This document shows, piece after piece, positions 63,369 through 64,000 of a DNA stretch of 64,000 nt. Origin of the DNA: Gammaproteobacteria bacterium (GTDB taxonomy: Bacteria; Pseudomonadota; Gammaproteobacteria; Coxiellales; Coxiellaceae); the NCBI GenBank assembly GCA_030425685.1, contig JAUIAD010000004.1:1-64000 (forward strand). The letters are read 5' to 3'. Made by a program: the position numbers and the translations under genes. Within the stretch, counting starts at the first letter, position 1, and each line of letters starts with the position of its first letter. The notes under the pieces are model-generated. The model saw nothing but the letters and a program-made list of their open reading frames with translations. It did not search any database and was not told the origin of the DNA.

Positions 63369-64000
63369 CTATTCAGACTTCATTCCAGCATGCTTATCCT
63401 GAGAAAAAGGAATAATTTCATCAAGCTTACCGCTCGCTATTTTCTCAGGCCAGTCAGGATTGGCTAACAGCATACGCCCCACCGCCACTAAATCAAACTC
63501 ATCGTTATGCAATTTTTCTAATAATAGATCAATATTGCTATTATGGGGGTTCGTAGTTTCGCCAAAATAAGTATTAATAAAGTCATTATCTAAACCAACA
63601 CTGCCAACAGTAATTGTAGGTTTGCCCGATAATTTTTTAACCCAGCCAGCCAGATTTAAATCTGATTGCGGAAATTCGGCTTCATAAAACCTTCGTGTGC
63701 TGCAATGGAAGATGTCGACACCAGCGTCGACTAAAGGCGCAAGAAAGTGTTCTAATTCTTCAGGTGTTTTTGCCATTTGAGCTTGGTAATCACCGAGCTT
63801 CCATTGTGAAATTCTAAAAGATAGTGGGAAATCTACACCCGCTTCTTTTTTTACTGCTTTTATTACCTCTACTGCAAATTGTACTCGTTGCACTAAGGTT
63901 TTTCCGCCATACTGGTCTTCTCGTTGATTGGTTGCATCCCAAAAAAATTGATCGATAAGATAACCATGAGCGGCGTGTAATTCTACACCATCAAAGCCAA
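63369..64000 (-). CDS. Old Yellow Enzyme-type NADH:flavin oxidoreductase (partial, runs off window)
   Basis: C-terminal part of an FMN-dependent ene-reductase; the N-terminal part lies beyond the right edge. In frame from the edge it reads FDGVELHAAHGYLIDQFFW (active-site HAAH-Y), then NQREDQYGG, and later FPLSFRISQWKLGD. It ends with the FMN phosphate-binding GSVGLDN and FDLVAVGRMLLANPDWPEKI. The open frame is intact to the stop at 63369. Related proteins reduce activated alkenes. Its upstream neighbours are unknown. Confidence 0.88.
   Translation of the reverse strand, partial: GFDGVELHAAHGYLIDQFFWDATNQREDQYGGKTLVQRVQFAVEVIKAVKKEAGVDFPLSFRISQWKLGDYQAQMAKTPEELEHFLAPLVDAGVDIFHCSTRRFYEAEFPQSDLNLAGWVKKLSGKPTITVGSVGLDNDFINTYFGETTNPHNSNIDLLLEKLHNDEFDLVAVGRMLLANPDWPEKIASGKLDEIIPFSQDKHAGMKSE

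Overview
The window reads as one chromosomal segment of a moderately AT-rich gammaproteobacterium. Supporting traits are an RNase P RNA close to the enterobacterial class-A type, a complete division and cell-wall (dcw) cluster running mraZ to lpxC then dciA/secA, a type IV pilus pilA-B-C-D block followed by coaE and zapD, LpxC (hence lipid A), an mDAP-type MurE, and a kbl/tdh threonine-degradation pair. An LbtU/DUF3573-type outer-membrane porin, an ankyrin protein, a J-domain membrane protein and a large soluble orphan with a possible macro-like segment are typical of the Legionellales/Thiotrichales group of host-associated bacteria. That placement is inference; no genus can be named from the sequence alone.

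Layout. 0.2-9 kb holds housekeeping genes: rnt-pyrC, an LbtU-like porin, nth-rnfB-metG on the minus strand, and mrp-dcd on the plus strand. 9-21 kb holds a secreted GH5 glycosidase divergent from a PadR regulator, a small secreted protein, and the metNIQ methionine importer behind a leader that looks like a SAM-II riboswitch plus terminator. It continues with a DUF4143 ATPase under 31-bp-spaced repeats, rnpB, kbl and tdh (separated by a palindrome-rich spacer), and yajQ. 21.2-23.5 kb is a 744-aa protein of unknown function. 23.6-41.6 kb is the dcw cluster: mraZ-rsmH-ftsL-ftsI-murE-murF-mraY-murD-ftsW-murG-murC-murB, a terminator, then ftsQ-ftsA-ftsZ-lpxC. ddl is absent. 41.6-45.8 kb has a small membrane protein, a MITE-like repeat, dciA and secA. 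45.9-51.6 kb is a minus-strand block zapD, coaE, pilD, pilC, pilB, pilA; pilC is cut by a single in-frame amber codon.

From 51.8 kb onward the sequence is accessory. A tRNA-Thr(CGU) gene shares an exact 42-bp 3' end with a copy at 56.5 kb, bracketing a 4.6-kb island. The island carries an AbiE toxin-antitoxin pair, a sensor kinase, a response regulator that has lost its receiver N-terminus, and an ankyrin gene abutting the break. Beyond it lies a graveyard: an ISL3 transposase tail, a frameshifted IS4-type transposase, scraps of a hydrolase and of a conjugative coupling protein, a frameshifted secreted protein, and two large orphan genes (536 aa; 556 aa with a 9-bp tandem repeat and a terminal HPD J-domain). 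The window ends inside an Old Yellow Enzyme-type oxidoreductase gene.

How the genes work together. The dcw genes make lipid-linked peptidoglycan precursors (MurB-G, MraY) and assemble the divisome (FtsL, I, W, Q, A, Z, plus ZapD elsewhere). LpxC supplies lipid A, and SecA/DciA link to secretion and replication. MetNIQ imports methionine and appears to be switched by SAM. Tdh and Kbl convert threonine to glycine and acetyl-CoA. The most noteworthy items are the SAM-II-like leader, the amber-interrupted pilC, the tRNA-bounded AbiE island with its recombined regulator junction, the two-copy MITE, and the 31-bp repeats over a leaderless promoter.
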